From: Candidatus Rifleibacteriota bacterium
GTDB lineage: Bacteria > Muiribacteriota > Ozemobacteria > Ozemobacterales > Ozemobacteraceae
Direction of reading: 5' to 3'
Length of the DNA stretch: 64,000 bases
NCBI GenBank assembly: GCA_905236675.1
Contig: CAJOND010000002.1
Span: forward strand, 22,010 to 86,009
Shown here: one piece after another, positions 10,293 to 19,567 of the stretch
How positions within the stretch are numbered: position 1 is the stretch's first letter
Layout of the letters: every line of letters begins with the position of its first letter
The notes under the pieces: generated by a model
What the model saw: only the letters and a program-made list of their open reading frames with translations
Database searches by the model: none
Told to the model about the DNA's origin: nothing
Position numbers and translations under genes: made by a program

Positions 10293-11813
10293 TTGGAAAT
10301 AGATCTTTCTGAATATATGGGAGCCTACATTGACGGTGCCCGTGAAAATCTAGATTTGATGGACAAAAGACTGCTAGAATTAGAGCAGAATCCTTCAAAC
10401 ACAGAAGCTGTAGGTGAAATATTCAGAGCCGCTCATACTCTTAAAGGAATGTCGGCTACAATGGGCTTTGAAAAAATAGCCCATCTCACCCATGAAATGG
10501 AAAACCTTCTCGACAAACTGAGAAACAATCAGTTAGCCGTTACTCCTCCTGTTATTGATTTAATATTTGAAACTTTTGATATTTTAAGAACCTTAGTTGA
10601 TGACAGTATAAACCAAACAGAATCAACTATAGATTTGGGTGAAATATCAGCAAAACTTGGAGCAATGGCTAATGGAACAGCTCCATCTCAAACTGCTTCT
10701 CAACCAGCAGTTAGTAATACTCCAGCATCATCTCAACAGTATTCAAGTAACAATGTTGCAAAATCTAATAATACTGATATTTCAGAATTTGGTCTTTCAG
10801 AATTAGAGCTATCTAGCTTGCACGAATCCAAAGATAATAACAAACATGTAATACTATTAAAAGTATCGCTTGTTTCTGACTGCTTGTTAAAAGGTCCTCG
10901 CGTATTTATGGTAATGCGTGCAATAGAGGAATGCCAAGCTGAAATAGCAAAATCATTACCAGATGTAAAAGACTTAGAAAATGAAAAATTTGATAAATCT
11001 TTCAAAATGATTTTGATTTCTTCTCAAAGCTGTCAAGAAGTTAAAGAAGCTATTGAAGGGATTTCAGAAATAGAAAGTGTTGAAACTATAGAGTTAGATT
11101 TATCGGAAACATATGGTGAAACCGACAATTCTACTCCAGTAGCTAAACCAGTTTATTCTGCACCTAGTCAGCCAATTTCTCCACCACCAGTTCAAATTCA
11201 GAAACCAGTTCAAGCTGCTCCCCAACCACGAACTCCTGTTTATACACAGCAAGCCTCAACACCTGTTTCTATTCCTCAAGCTCCGTCCCAACCTTCTATT
11301 GTTACTCCTGCAGCTCCTTCGCAACCACCTCAAACACCACCAGAAGAACAAGAAGAAGAAAAAGAAGTTATTGGTTTTACTCAAATTATTACATTTGTTT
11401 TAGCGGGTGAAACTTACGCTCTGGAAATTCAACAAGTTGAAACAATCATTAATATTACCAATATAACAAGGGTTCCTAAAGCCCCATCTCATATTGATGG
11501 TGTAATAAATCTACGTGGGGAAATAATTCCTGTTATAAACACTCGCCGAAGATTAAAACTTGGTGAAATAGAAAAGTCCCCAAATAATCAGATTATTATT
11601 CTTAATTTCGAAGAAGAAAAAGTTAAAGTTGGATTTCTAGTAGATAGCGTCAAAGAAGTTAAAATTCTACCAGAAACTTCTATTGAACCACCTACTAGAG
11701 TTAGTGAAAGTGTAGATATTGAATATTTACGTGGTGTAGGTAAAATAGATAAAGATATTATTATCCTTCTAAATGCTCACAGAATAATTTTTGATAATCC
11801 AAAAGAAGAATAA
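10293..11813 (+). CDS. HPt - P2-like - Pro-rich linker - CheW fusion protein lacking the CheA kinase core
   Basis: TTG start with upstream AAGGAG; HPt AAHTLKGMSATMGFEKIAHLTHEMENLLDKL nearly identical to CheA; C-terminal CheW (TFVLAGETYALEIQQVETIINITNITRVPKAPSHIDGVINLRGEIIPVI); no HATPase motifs. Confidence 0.93.
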   Translation: MEIDLSEYMGAYIDGARENLDLMDKRLLELEQNPSNTEAVGEIFRAAHTLKGMSATMGFEKIAHLTHEMENLLDKLRNNQLAVTPPVIDLIFETFDILRTLVDDSINQTESTIDLGEISAKLGAMANGTAPSQTASQPAVSNTPASSQQYSSNNVAKSNNTDISEFGLSELELSSLHESKDNNKHVILLKVSLVSDCLLKGPRVFMVMRAIEECQAEIAKSLPDVKDLENEKFDKSFKMILISSQSCQEVKEAIEGISEIESVETIELDLSETYGETDNSTPVAKPVYSAPSQPISPPPVQIQKPVQAAPQPRTPVYTQQASTPVSIPQAPSQPSIVTPAAPSQPPQTPPEEQEEEKEVIGFTQIITFVLAGETYALEIQQVETIINITNITRVPKAPSHIDGVINLRGEIIPVINTRRRLKLGEIEKSPNNQIIILNFEEEKVKVGFLVDSVKEVKILPETSIEPPTRVSESVDIEYLRGVGKIDKDIIILLNAHRIIFDNPKEE

Positions 11814-11815
11814 TC

Positions 11816-12421
11816 TTAAAAAACAGAATCAAAAAGTCTAGTCATAATTCCATGACGATTAGCTCTTGAAACAGTCCCCTTGCCATCAAACTTTATCTGA
11901 GCATCAGCAAGAAGCTTTGAATCTATACTGTTGTTGGCATTTATATCTTTTGGTCTTGCTACACCTCTTACTCTCATTATCTGAGTTTCTTTATTAACAG
12001 CAATATTTCGGCTGCCTTCAATTAGTAAATTTCCATTTGGAAGAATTTCAAGAACAGTTGCAGTAATAGTACCTTCAAGGCTACCACTTCTTGTTGTAGT
12101 GCCTTCCCCATCAAATTCGTTATTTATTCTCTGTTCTCCAGTGATGTTTTTCATGATTTTCTTAAATATCGGAATTTTTGGCTGTGCTGTAGCTTCTGTT
12201 TTTGTTTCTTTTTCAGTTTTTGTTGTTGCTTTTGATTGAGCACTAGTTGATTCTGAAATAACAATTGTAATTATATCACCAGGCTGATAGTTTCTTGCAG
12301 CTCCCTGTGAAGAATAAAGATCGTTTCCGTTTAGCCAAAGAGAAGCAGCATTGCATTGAAATGCATTTCCGAAAAGAGTTAAACCTATTGCCAAAACTAG
12401 AGTCAAATTATTTCTGCGCAT
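11816..12421 (-). CDS. flgH: Flagellar basal body L-ring protein FlgH
   Basis: LWLNGNDLYSSQGAARNYQPGDIITIVISESTSAQ; GNLLIEGSRNIAVNKE. Confidence 0.92.
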   Translation of the reverse strand: MRRNNLTLVLAIGLTLFGNAFQCNAASLWLNGNDLYSSQGAARNYQPGDIITIVISESTSAQSKATTKTEKETKTEATAQPKIPIFKKIMKNITGEQRINNEFDGEGTTTRSGSLEGTITATVLEILPNGNLLIEGSRNIAVNKETQIMRVRGVARPKDINANNSIDSKLLADAQIKFDGKGTVSRANRHGIMTRLFDSVF

Positions 12422-13493
12422 ATTCTACAACACCTTTTTCTGTTATTACACCGCTGATTCTGCGTTTATTCTTTAAATTAATCAGTTCTATTTCATCCCC
12501 ACTATTGCCGCCTTGAACAGCTTTTGCAGGTATACTTAAAGAAAGAGCTCCGCTATTAACTCTAAATTCAACATTTTCTCCTGGTTTTACAAGAAAACTT
12601 TCATTTAAAGCTGTATTTTTCAATGTTGCTGACATCATATTCAAAGCTTGAGGTGTCCTTATTCCCTCGGCTTTTGAAGTTGTTTTACGACCTTGAGCTG
12701 TTTTAACTGCTGTTCCAGACTTAGATAAATCTGAATATCTAATAATGGTTCCTGCCGATTTAAATCTATCTAAAGTTTTTCCCAAAACATCTTTATATAA
12801 AACTGCAGTATTATTCTTTTCGTTTTTTATAGTATAGGGAACAGGTTTAATCATGTCTTCTGTAATAACTTCACCTGGTTTTACTAACTGGCAAAGTTCA
12901 GCAGCTTCGATAGTTTTACTAACATTTACCTGAATAAGCTGTCTGAAAGGGCCACCTTCTGTTTCAGCTTCCAAAGCGAACAATCTCATACCCAATTCAT
13001 TACTTGAATTTGATTTCACATTCCAACTTAAAATATTTCCTGGCAATACTATTATAGAAGACAGTCTAGAGTAATCAAATGTTAATTTGTCATCAGTATC
13101 TGATTGGCATATTTCTTCTATTTTTGATTTCACGTAATCGCTACTTAATGCTGTTCCAAGTCTTTTAATTGTCACATTTTCAGGAATTTCTATAGAATCA
13201 GCTAAATCACCAAGTTTTTGACTAATACTTTCTTTATCAAGAATTATTTCTCCTAAAGGATTAGGTATATTGCCTAATTGAATATTAGCCAGTTCCTTAG
13301 TAAGATTTTCATCTGCATTTCTAACTAATGAATCTGCGTTTACTATGCTTCCAGCAACAACTGCACTTCTTTTCAAAGAAACGGGATTGCTTGAATAACC
13401 CTGCTTTTTCATTGTTGCCATAACTGGATTGCTTAATGAAATTCCAACTATACTGAGAATAATGCTATTAATAATAGTGTTACGTGAAATCAT
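12408..13493 (-). CDS. flgA: Flagellar basal body P-ring formation protein FlgA (SAF domain)
   Basis: SAF-like region (LVKPGEVITEDMIKPVPYTIK), C-terminal FlgA module; between flgG and flgH. Confidence 0.85.
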   Translation of the reverse strand: MISRNTIINSIILSIVGISLSNPVMATMKKQGYSSNPVSLKRSAVVAGSIVNADSLVRNADENLTKELANIQLGNIPNPLGEIILDKESISQKLGDLADSIEIPENVTIKRLGTALSSDYVKSKIEEICQSDTDDKLTFDYSRLSSIIVLPGNILSWNVKSNSSNELGMRLFALEAETEGGPFRQLIQVNVSKTIEAAELCQLVKPGEVITEDMIKPVPYTIKNEKNNTAVLYKDVLGKTLDRFKSAGTIIRYSDLSKSGTAVKTAQGRKTTSKAEGIRTPQALNMMSATLKNTALNESFLVKPGENVEFRVNSGALSLSIPAKAVQGGNSGDEIELINLKNKRRISGVITEKGVVEYAQK

Positions 13494-13502
13494 TTTAATT
13501 TA

Positions 13503-14291
13503 CTATCTCCTGAGATTGTTAGCTATCTGCAGCATGGTATCTGAAGTCTGTATTGTCTTAGAATTTGCTTCATATGCGCGTTGTGCAACAATCATATTTA
13601 CCATTTCTTCAACGACTTTAACATTTGACATTTCAATAAAACCTTGAGCTATTTCGCCGAATTCATCAGTGCCAGGAAGTCCTACTACAGGGTCACCAGA
13701 ACTGCCTGATGGAACGAAAAGATTCTTACCTAATGCTCTCAAACCTGATGGGTTTATAAAATCAGCTAATTCAATCTGACCTATAACTTCAAGGTCAGTC
13801 TGGTTAGGCATTTTGGCAGCAATAATACCACCAGAAGTAATGTTTAGACCAAGTGCGTCTTGAGGAATAGTAACTTCTGGAAGAACAGTATAGCCATTTG
13901 AAGTAACAATTATTCCATCTTCAGATATTTTCCAAGCACCATCTCTAGTGTAAGCAATATCACCGTTTGGGAGCTGAACCTGGAAGAAACCTTCACCTTC
14001 TATAGCCACATCAAGAGATTCGTCCGTCTGCTGATATTCGCCCTGGGAGAATAACCTGTGGGTTGCAACAGGTTTAACACCATGACCAAGCTGAACACCA
14101 ACTGGATATTTGTGGTCTGCAGTAATTGGTGCACCTGGCTCAATAATTGTCTGATACATCAAGTCTTCAAAGTCAACACGTTGTTTTTTATAGCCTGTAG
14201 TAGAAACGTTAGCCAAATTGTTTGATACTACTGCTATGTGTGTTTCCTGTCCTTTCATGCCAGTCGAAGCTGACCATAATGATCTCATCAT
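13503..14291 (-). CDS. flgG: Flagellar basal-body rod protein FlgG
   Basis: MMRSLWSASTGMKGQETHIAVVSNNLANVSTTGYKKQRVDFEDLMYQT; C-terminal MSNVKVVEEMVNMIVAQRAYEANSKTIQTSDTML. Confidence 0.95.
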   Translation of the reverse strand: MMRSLWSASTGMKGQETHIAVVSNNLANVSTTGYKKQRVDFEDLMYQTIIEPGAPITADHKYPVGVQLGHGVKPVATHRLFSQGEYQQTDESLDVAIEGEGFFQVQLPNGDIAYTRDGAWKISEDGIIVTSNGYTVLPEVTIPQDALGLNITSGGIIAAKMPNQTDLEVIGQIELADFINPSGLRALGKNLFVPSGSSGDPVVGLPGTDEFGEIAQGFIEMSNVKVVEEMVNMIVAQRAYEANSKTIQTSDTMLQIANNLRR

Positions 14292-14332
14292 AGGACTTTA
14301 TTCCTCCGTTTGCTTTGAATTAATTTTTACTA

Positions 14333-15178
14333 TCAAGAGCGTCTGGTTGTTCCAACGCTATTAATACATTTGTCTAAGAGATTGTCATGTGATTGAATTA
14401 CCTTAGAATTTGCTTCGTAAGCTCTTGATACTTCAATCATTCTGACCATTTCTTCTACAACACTAAAATTTGGTTTTTCCAAATATCCTGGTAAAAAATT
14501 TGTTTCAGCTCTGGTGACATCACCGTATGCTCTTATAAACTTATTTGAACCCTCTTTTCTAAAAGCTTTTCTATCGGCTGCAATACCAGTAACAATTCTG
14601 AATAAAGGTTCGTTATCCAATAAAACTCGCCCTTCTTCATCAACAGTGCATTTCTTTCCCAAACCGACCTGAATACGTTGGAAATTAGCATTTACAGTTC
14701 CATCATCGTTGATAAGAACTCCAGAATTCTGATCTTCATCACCAAGAATTTCACCTAAAATATAATCCCCGTTAGAATCCATCAAAAAGCCTTCATCATC
14801 AAGGGTCCATGAGCCATCACGAGAGAATCTGATTCCATTTTTCCCATCAACAATAAAGAAAGCTTTTTCGTTATCCAGACTTACATCAAGCTCATTGCCT
14901 GTGTAACTCATTTTTCCAGCTTCCCATCTAGTATAGGTTTCGTCGGCAATAGCTCCTGTACCAATTTTTCCTATTCGAGGGTATTTATAAATAGGTCTTG
15001 GAGGATAAAGTTTTCCATCATTAACTCTGCGTATACGCATGGCTGGAAGTTCTTTAAAAACCATGCCATCCTGCTTATAGCCTGTTGTGTCAACATTTGC
15101 AAGATTGTTGGCAACCTGATCCTGACGCATGGTTTCAACCAACATTCCAGCGGCTGAGGTGTATATACCTCGTATCAT
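14333..15178 (-). CDS. flgF: Flagellar basal-body rod protein FlgF (FlgF/FlgG family)
   Basis: MIRGIYTSAAGMLVETMRQDQVANNLANVDTTGYKQD; rod/hook family C-terminus. Confidence 0.87.
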   Translation of the reverse strand: MIRGIYTSAAGMLVETMRQDQVANNLANVDTTGYKQDGMVFKELPAMRIRRVNDGKLYPPRPIYKYPRIGKIGTGAIADETYTRWEAGKMSYTGNELDVSLDNEKAFFIVDGKNGIRFSRDGSWTLDDEGFLMDSNGDYILGEILGDEDQNSGVLINDDGTVNANFQRIQVGLGKKCTVDEEGRVLLDNEPLFRIVTGIAADRKAFRKEGSNKFIRAYGDVTRAETNFLPGYLEKPNFSVVEEMVRMIEVSRAYEANSKVIQSHDNLLDKCINSVGTTRRS

Positions 15179-15732
15179 TTTTCGCCTCCAATTGATTCAC
15201 AACCACAATTTGAGTCTTTTAAGCAAATACCAGTTTTTTCCAGTATCTCTTTTCCAATTGGATTATTGCCAAAAGCCAAATAATGAGCTAAATGTGCGTG
15301 TAGACATTTGACTCCATGATAATCACGGCTTCCTGCCACACTAGTATTTTTCAGAATTTCATAAATATGGTCAGGAAGAGGTTTTGTAAACTTATCTTGA
15401 GCTAGTTTCAATCTGTAGTCTGCTATTTCTTTCTGCCCTTTGAGAAATTCATCTCGAAAATCCTTATCCATTCTTAGTTTTTGGGAATAATATTTAACGA
15501 AACCCTGTTGTTCTAAGTCTGCCACAAGAGCTTTTAATCTTGGGCATACCAACCAGATAAAAGATGGAAAAGGCTTCCATATGTTATCTTCAAGGAATAT
15601 TGGATCTGCAACTAAGGTTTGGGGACAGCCATTGGCACATCTAGTCTTGATAATAAAAGGAGTTCTGGGGGGACGTCCAAGAAGGGCAACCGCTTTTAAG
15701 TAATCCTTTTCTTCTAAAGATTTATCTGCCAT
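15175..15732 (-). CDS. DUF501-like protein in the flagellar rod operon
   Basis: CP/WLVCPRLKALVADLEQQG and GVKCLHAHLAHYLAFGNNPIG typical of DUF501; overlaps the flgF start by ATGA. Confidence 0.75.
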   Translation of the reverse strand: MADKSLEEKDYLKAVALLGRPPRTPFIIKTRCANGCPQTLVADPIFLEDNIWKPFPSFIWLVCPRLKALVADLEQQGFVKYYSQKLRMDKDFRDEFLKGQKEIADYRLKLAQDKFTKPLPDHIYEILKNTSVAGSRDYHGVKCLHAHLAHYLAFGNNPIGKEILEKTGICLKDSNCGCESIGGEK

Positions 15733-15769
15733 AGCCTATTATTCCCTAACTAATTATTTCTTAGGAAAT

Positions 15770-15797
15770 AAATCGGCATTTTGCTCCTCAGACTTTA
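15770..15797 (-). promoter_or_regulatory. Sigma28-type promoter (TAAAGTCT-N12-GCCGATTT) upstream of DUF501-flgFGAH
   Basis: Minus-strand TAAAGTCTgaggagcaaaatGCCGATTT; same spacing as sites at 36582 and 63193. Confidence 0.7.
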
Positions 15798-15862
15798 GCT
15801 TTTTTTAAAATTTAATTAATTTTTTTAAAAGCCTATCATTAGCAGTATTTTTCATATACTAG

Positions 15863-17983
15863 TTAATTAGTTTGAAAACTCTTTATTATTTCCATCAGTT
15901 TTGTTTCTGAAAATTTCTTTCTATTAGCAATTTTTTTAAGAGCCTTAATTTCTTCTTCTGATATTTTTCCATCTGATGCCGCTATTAAAACCAAAATAAA
16001 CATAAAATTCTTATCAATTTCAGATGCAGTATTATTTATAGCAAAATCTACAGGATCAATCTTTGATTGCATCTCAAAGTTAATTTTTAAAAATTCTTCC
16101 TCTGTAATACTACAAAATCTACAAATATTATTAATTTCCTCAAATTCACTAGAGTCTGTTATACCATCTGAAAGCATTACGGCAATAGTTAATCTTAAAA
16201 GATCAGTTTTAGAGTATTTTTTTAAAGATGACCAGTCAATATCATAAGTGTTTTTTCTTTTTTCCTTATCCTTAAATTTTTTCTTCTTATAAACAACTAT
16301 CTCTGTTTTTTGAGAATCAGAATAATCATTTTTATAATCTCTATCCTGATTTCGTAATTCTACTTTTTTTAGATTTTTCTTATTAGAATAATATTCTTTA
16401 ATCTTAATCTTAGTTTCTTTATTAAAATTTAATCTATTGTCAAAAATCCAGTCTTTTTCGTTCCTATAAGTTTTGTTTATTATTCCTTCAAAAGTCAATG
16501 TATTATCCCCATTATATATTTCTGTCACAAACCATTCTTTTGTATCTAACAAAGGTTTATGGCAGTAAGAACAACGATTGTCCTCTTTATAATCTTTTAA
16601 TAATCCACAGTATGAACAATGTAAGCTTGAAAAAAGACTATTTTTATCTGTAGTTCCTTCTATATCTCTCCTTAAAAGAAGTATTGACCTAGTTTCTTTA
16701 ATAAATTGAGAATCGTTATAACCACTCCCCCTCCAAATTATTTCTCCAATAAGCATGTCCTTATTCTTAACTGTATCAATTATATATCCTAAAATATTGA
16801 TTGAATTTATACTGACTCTTTCATAATATGAAAAATCAGGATACTTATCTTTTCCTTTATCCATATAATCTGTAACTTCTAAAGTCTGAAACCGAACTGA
16901 ATCATCTGTATCATTATTTATTATAGAAAGAATAATTTGCCAGAACTTTACAGATAAAATGTCTACTATATTAAGTACATTAAAATCTGGATCTTTTTCT
17001 TTTAATTCAACCCAATCAAAAATATCTGAATATTTAGAACTATCTGAAGAACTACTATTATTTTGTTTTTCAAGTAATTTAGGCAAAGCCGAACCGTCCC
17101 AATCACTTGCCTTTTGAATTTTAATAAGAATCCAATCATACTTTCCCGTTTTAAAGAAAGCTTTACAATTATGACATATTGAAAATACCGGTTCTTCAAT
17201 ATAATTACCACATTTAGGGCAGAACCCTTCAATTAGACCTTTGTTAGTTTCTACTCTTTTTATTTTTTTCATAAAAGTCCATATTTCAGTATCAATGGTC
17301 AAATTGCCACTTGAAGATTCGTCACCAGTATTCCCTCTATTATCATTGGACTTAAATGTTACAGCAAAAGAAGCAATATAATTTTCGGAATAAATTTCCA
17401 ATTTTACAGCATTAATACTTATTAATTCAAAGTATTTATCAGCAAGATCGGCAGAATGATTCTGATACAATAATTGATTGAAAACACCATCTGAAAGGAA
17501 CAAATGAACTTTATCATTATCACTATCATATTCAGCATCTCTGATTTGAGCAAAAGCGTTTTCAATCCTCCCTTTAAAATCTTCTAAGGAATACTTTGAG
17601 TTAACCTTTCGCATATCATCAAGGAATTCTTTTTCTAATTGTTCTGTAAAATTTAATGTTTTATCTGATTCTGTATGTTCTTTTAACTTTTCAGATTTTG
17701 TTGATTCTTCTTCATTTAATTTTTTTTGTTCTTCGTCTTTTTTTAATTTACGTTTATTAAACTCATCTATAAGAACCCAGTCAAACAAAATAGCAGCAGG
17801 GGCTAAAAATATTAATATAAGTGCAAAAAACCAAAGAACTTGCATTAATATAAATAAAAACAAAGAGGAAGGTTTTTTTAAATTAAATAATTTATTTTCT
17901 GTTCTACAAACTATTACACTTGTAACCAAGTGAAAAGTAGTAAAAATCATCATTAATATAATTATCATGCTTAGATTATCCAT
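15863..17983 (-). CDS. Membrane-anchored protein with possible Tim44-like domain, two zinc ribbons and C-terminal TerB-like domain
   Basis: N-terminal TM helices; FCPKCGNYIEEPVFSICHNCKAFF and HCSYCGLLKDYKEDNRCSYCHKPLL; C-terminal SDGITDSSEFEEI...AASDGKISEEEIKALKKIANR. Confidence 0.6.
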   Translation of the reverse strand: MDNLSMIIILMMIFTTFHLVTSVIVCRTENKLFNLKKPSSLFLFILMQVLWFFALILIFLAPAAILFDWVLIDEFNKRKLKKDEEQKKLNEEESTKSEKLKEHTESDKTLNFTEQLEKEFLDDMRKVNSKYSLEDFKGRIENAFAQIRDAEYDSDNDKVHLFLSDGVFNQLLYQNHSADLADKYFELISINAVKLEIYSENYIASFAVTFKSNDNRGNTGDESSSGNLTIDTEIWTFMKKIKRVETNKGLIEGFCPKCGNYIEEPVFSICHNCKAFFKTGKYDWILIKIQKASDWDGSALPKLLEKQNNSSSSDSSKYSDIFDWVELKEKDPDFNVLNIVDILSVKFWQIILSIINNDTDDSVRFQTLEVTDYMDKGKDKYPDFSYYERVSINSINILGYIIDTVKNKDMLIGEIIWRGSGYNDSQFIKETRSILLLRRDIEGTTDKNSLFSSLHCSYCGLLKDYKEDNRCSYCHKPLLDTKEWFVTEIYNGDNTLTFEGIINKTYRNEKDWIFDNRLNFNKETKIKIKEYYSNKKNLKKVELRNQDRDYKNDYSDSQKTEIVVYKKKKFKDKEKRKNTYDIDWSSLKKYSKTDLLRLTIAVMLSDGITDSSEFEEINNICRFCSITEEEFLKINFEMQSKIDPVDFAINNTASEIDKNFMFILVLIAASDGKISEEEIKALKKIANRKKFSETKLMEIIKSFQTN

Positions 17984-18025
17984 ATTTGTAAATTTAAAAT
18001 ATTCAATAAAAACAACAAAATATTA

Positions 18026-19405
18026 TTATTCATTAACTAGATTAGAAATCCAAACACCTTTTTTTATCAAAACGTAGCCAATTATTATCTTTATTATATC
18101 TAAACTACTAACAATAGCAAATATAGTCAAAATTGAATAATCTACGTATTTACTCAACAAAAAAGCAGTAGGAACTATGAACACCCATGTAAACACAGAG
18201 TCAAATAAAAAAGTTATAAAAGTCTTTCCGCCGGAGCGCAAAGTAAAATAAAGAGAGTTTAAAATACCTAGCAAAGGAAGAAATATAGCATTAATAATAA
18301 TGAAATCTCTAGCCATAATCCTTATACTTTCGGTGGTTTCAAAAAAAGTCGGGAATACTCCAGAAATTGTAATAACCATTAAAGCTACAATCAACCCCAA
18401 AAAACATGTAAAACGAGTTAATCTTAATGAGTTCTCTTTTGCTTCTTCAAATTTTGAAGCTCCGAGTTGCTGACCTATTAAAATTCCAACAGAATTACCC
18501 ATAGAAATAATTACAACTATAACCAAATTATGTAAAGTTGATGCAATGTTTAAGGCAGCGACTACATCTAATCCCTTTAAAGAATAGCACTGAAAAGTTC
18601 CAATAAAACCTGCTGCCCATAAAAATTCATTAAAAAATATTGGTAAACTCGTCTTTATTACAACCATCAAATTACTTAGAGGTATTGTAATTTCACGAAG
18701 AGCTCCTGCAATATATTTATTCTTCTTTTTTTCAGAATAAACCCAAACTACTATAACAAGCATTTCTACTACTCTTGCAATAACCGTTGCAATCGCAGCT
18801 CCTTCTACCCCTAGACATGGGAAGCCAAATTTTCCAAAAATAAGTAAATAATTAAATAACACATCAGCGACAACAGATGAAATACCCGCAATCATTGGTT
18901 TTACACTCTCACCTGTTTCACGCCAGGAATTAGCATAAATTTGTGTTACAGCAAAAGGCAAAAGAGTCCAAAGCATAATTTTTAAATAATTTGAACTGAG
19001 ATTTAATGTTATTGCTTTATCAATACCTGAATTATTTCCACGCAAATAAAGATTAATTAAATCTAATGCGAAAAAATGATATATTAAAAAGCCAATTGCC
19101 ATAACAATAAAGCATATCCAAATTTTTAAACGAAAAACGTTCCCAAAACCCTCTTTATTTTCCTGACCATAATATTGGGCACAGTAGATACCAGGACCAG
19201 AAATGGCCCCAAACACTGCCAGATTATAAACAAATATAAGTTGAACAGCAATTGAAACAGCTGTAATGCTTTCTGTTCCAAGAGATCCAACCATTAAATC
19301 ATCAATTAAACCAACGGCGTTAGTGATTCCATTTTGAATCATCATTGGAATAGCTAATATTAAAGCCTGTCTGTATATATCTGTTTTCTCAGTCCACTTA
19401 AGCAT
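18026..19405 (-). CDS. MATE family efflux transporter
   Basis: 12-TM MatE-type sequence (ALILAIPMMIQNGITNAVGLIDDLMVGSLGTESITAVSIA). Confidence 0.93.
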   Translation of the reverse strand: MLKWTEKTDIYRQALILAIPMMIQNGITNAVGLIDDLMVGSLGTESITAVSIAVQLIFVYNLAVFGAISGPGIYCAQYYGQENKEGFGNVFRLKIWICFIVMAIGFLIYHFFALDLINLYLRGNNSGIDKAITLNLSSNYLKIMLWTLLPFAVTQIYANSWRETGESVKPMIAGISSVVADVLFNYLLIFGKFGFPCLGVEGAAIATVIARVVEMLVIVVWVYSEKKKNKYIAGALREITIPLSNLMVVIKTSLPIFFNEFLWAAGFIGTFQCYSLKGLDVVAALNIASTLHNLVIVVIISMGNSVGILIGQQLGASKFEEAKENSLRLTRFTCFLGLIVALMVITISGVFPTFFETTESIRIMARDFIIINAIFLPLLGILNSLYFTLRSGGKTFITFLFDSVFTWVFIVPTAFLLSKYVDYSILTIFAIVSSLDIIKIIIGYVLIKKGVWISNLVNE

Positions 19406-19567
19406 AAGTCATATTATAACATAGGCAATCTTGAGTTAGATAAAATAATATGTATAAATGTTTACTTTTGTTAAACAGAATATTAGTTATTTTAACAATC
19501 TTGTATGCTGTAAATATCCATTTAGAGAGACTATGAATAGTATTTGAAAAAATAAGACAATTTATTT

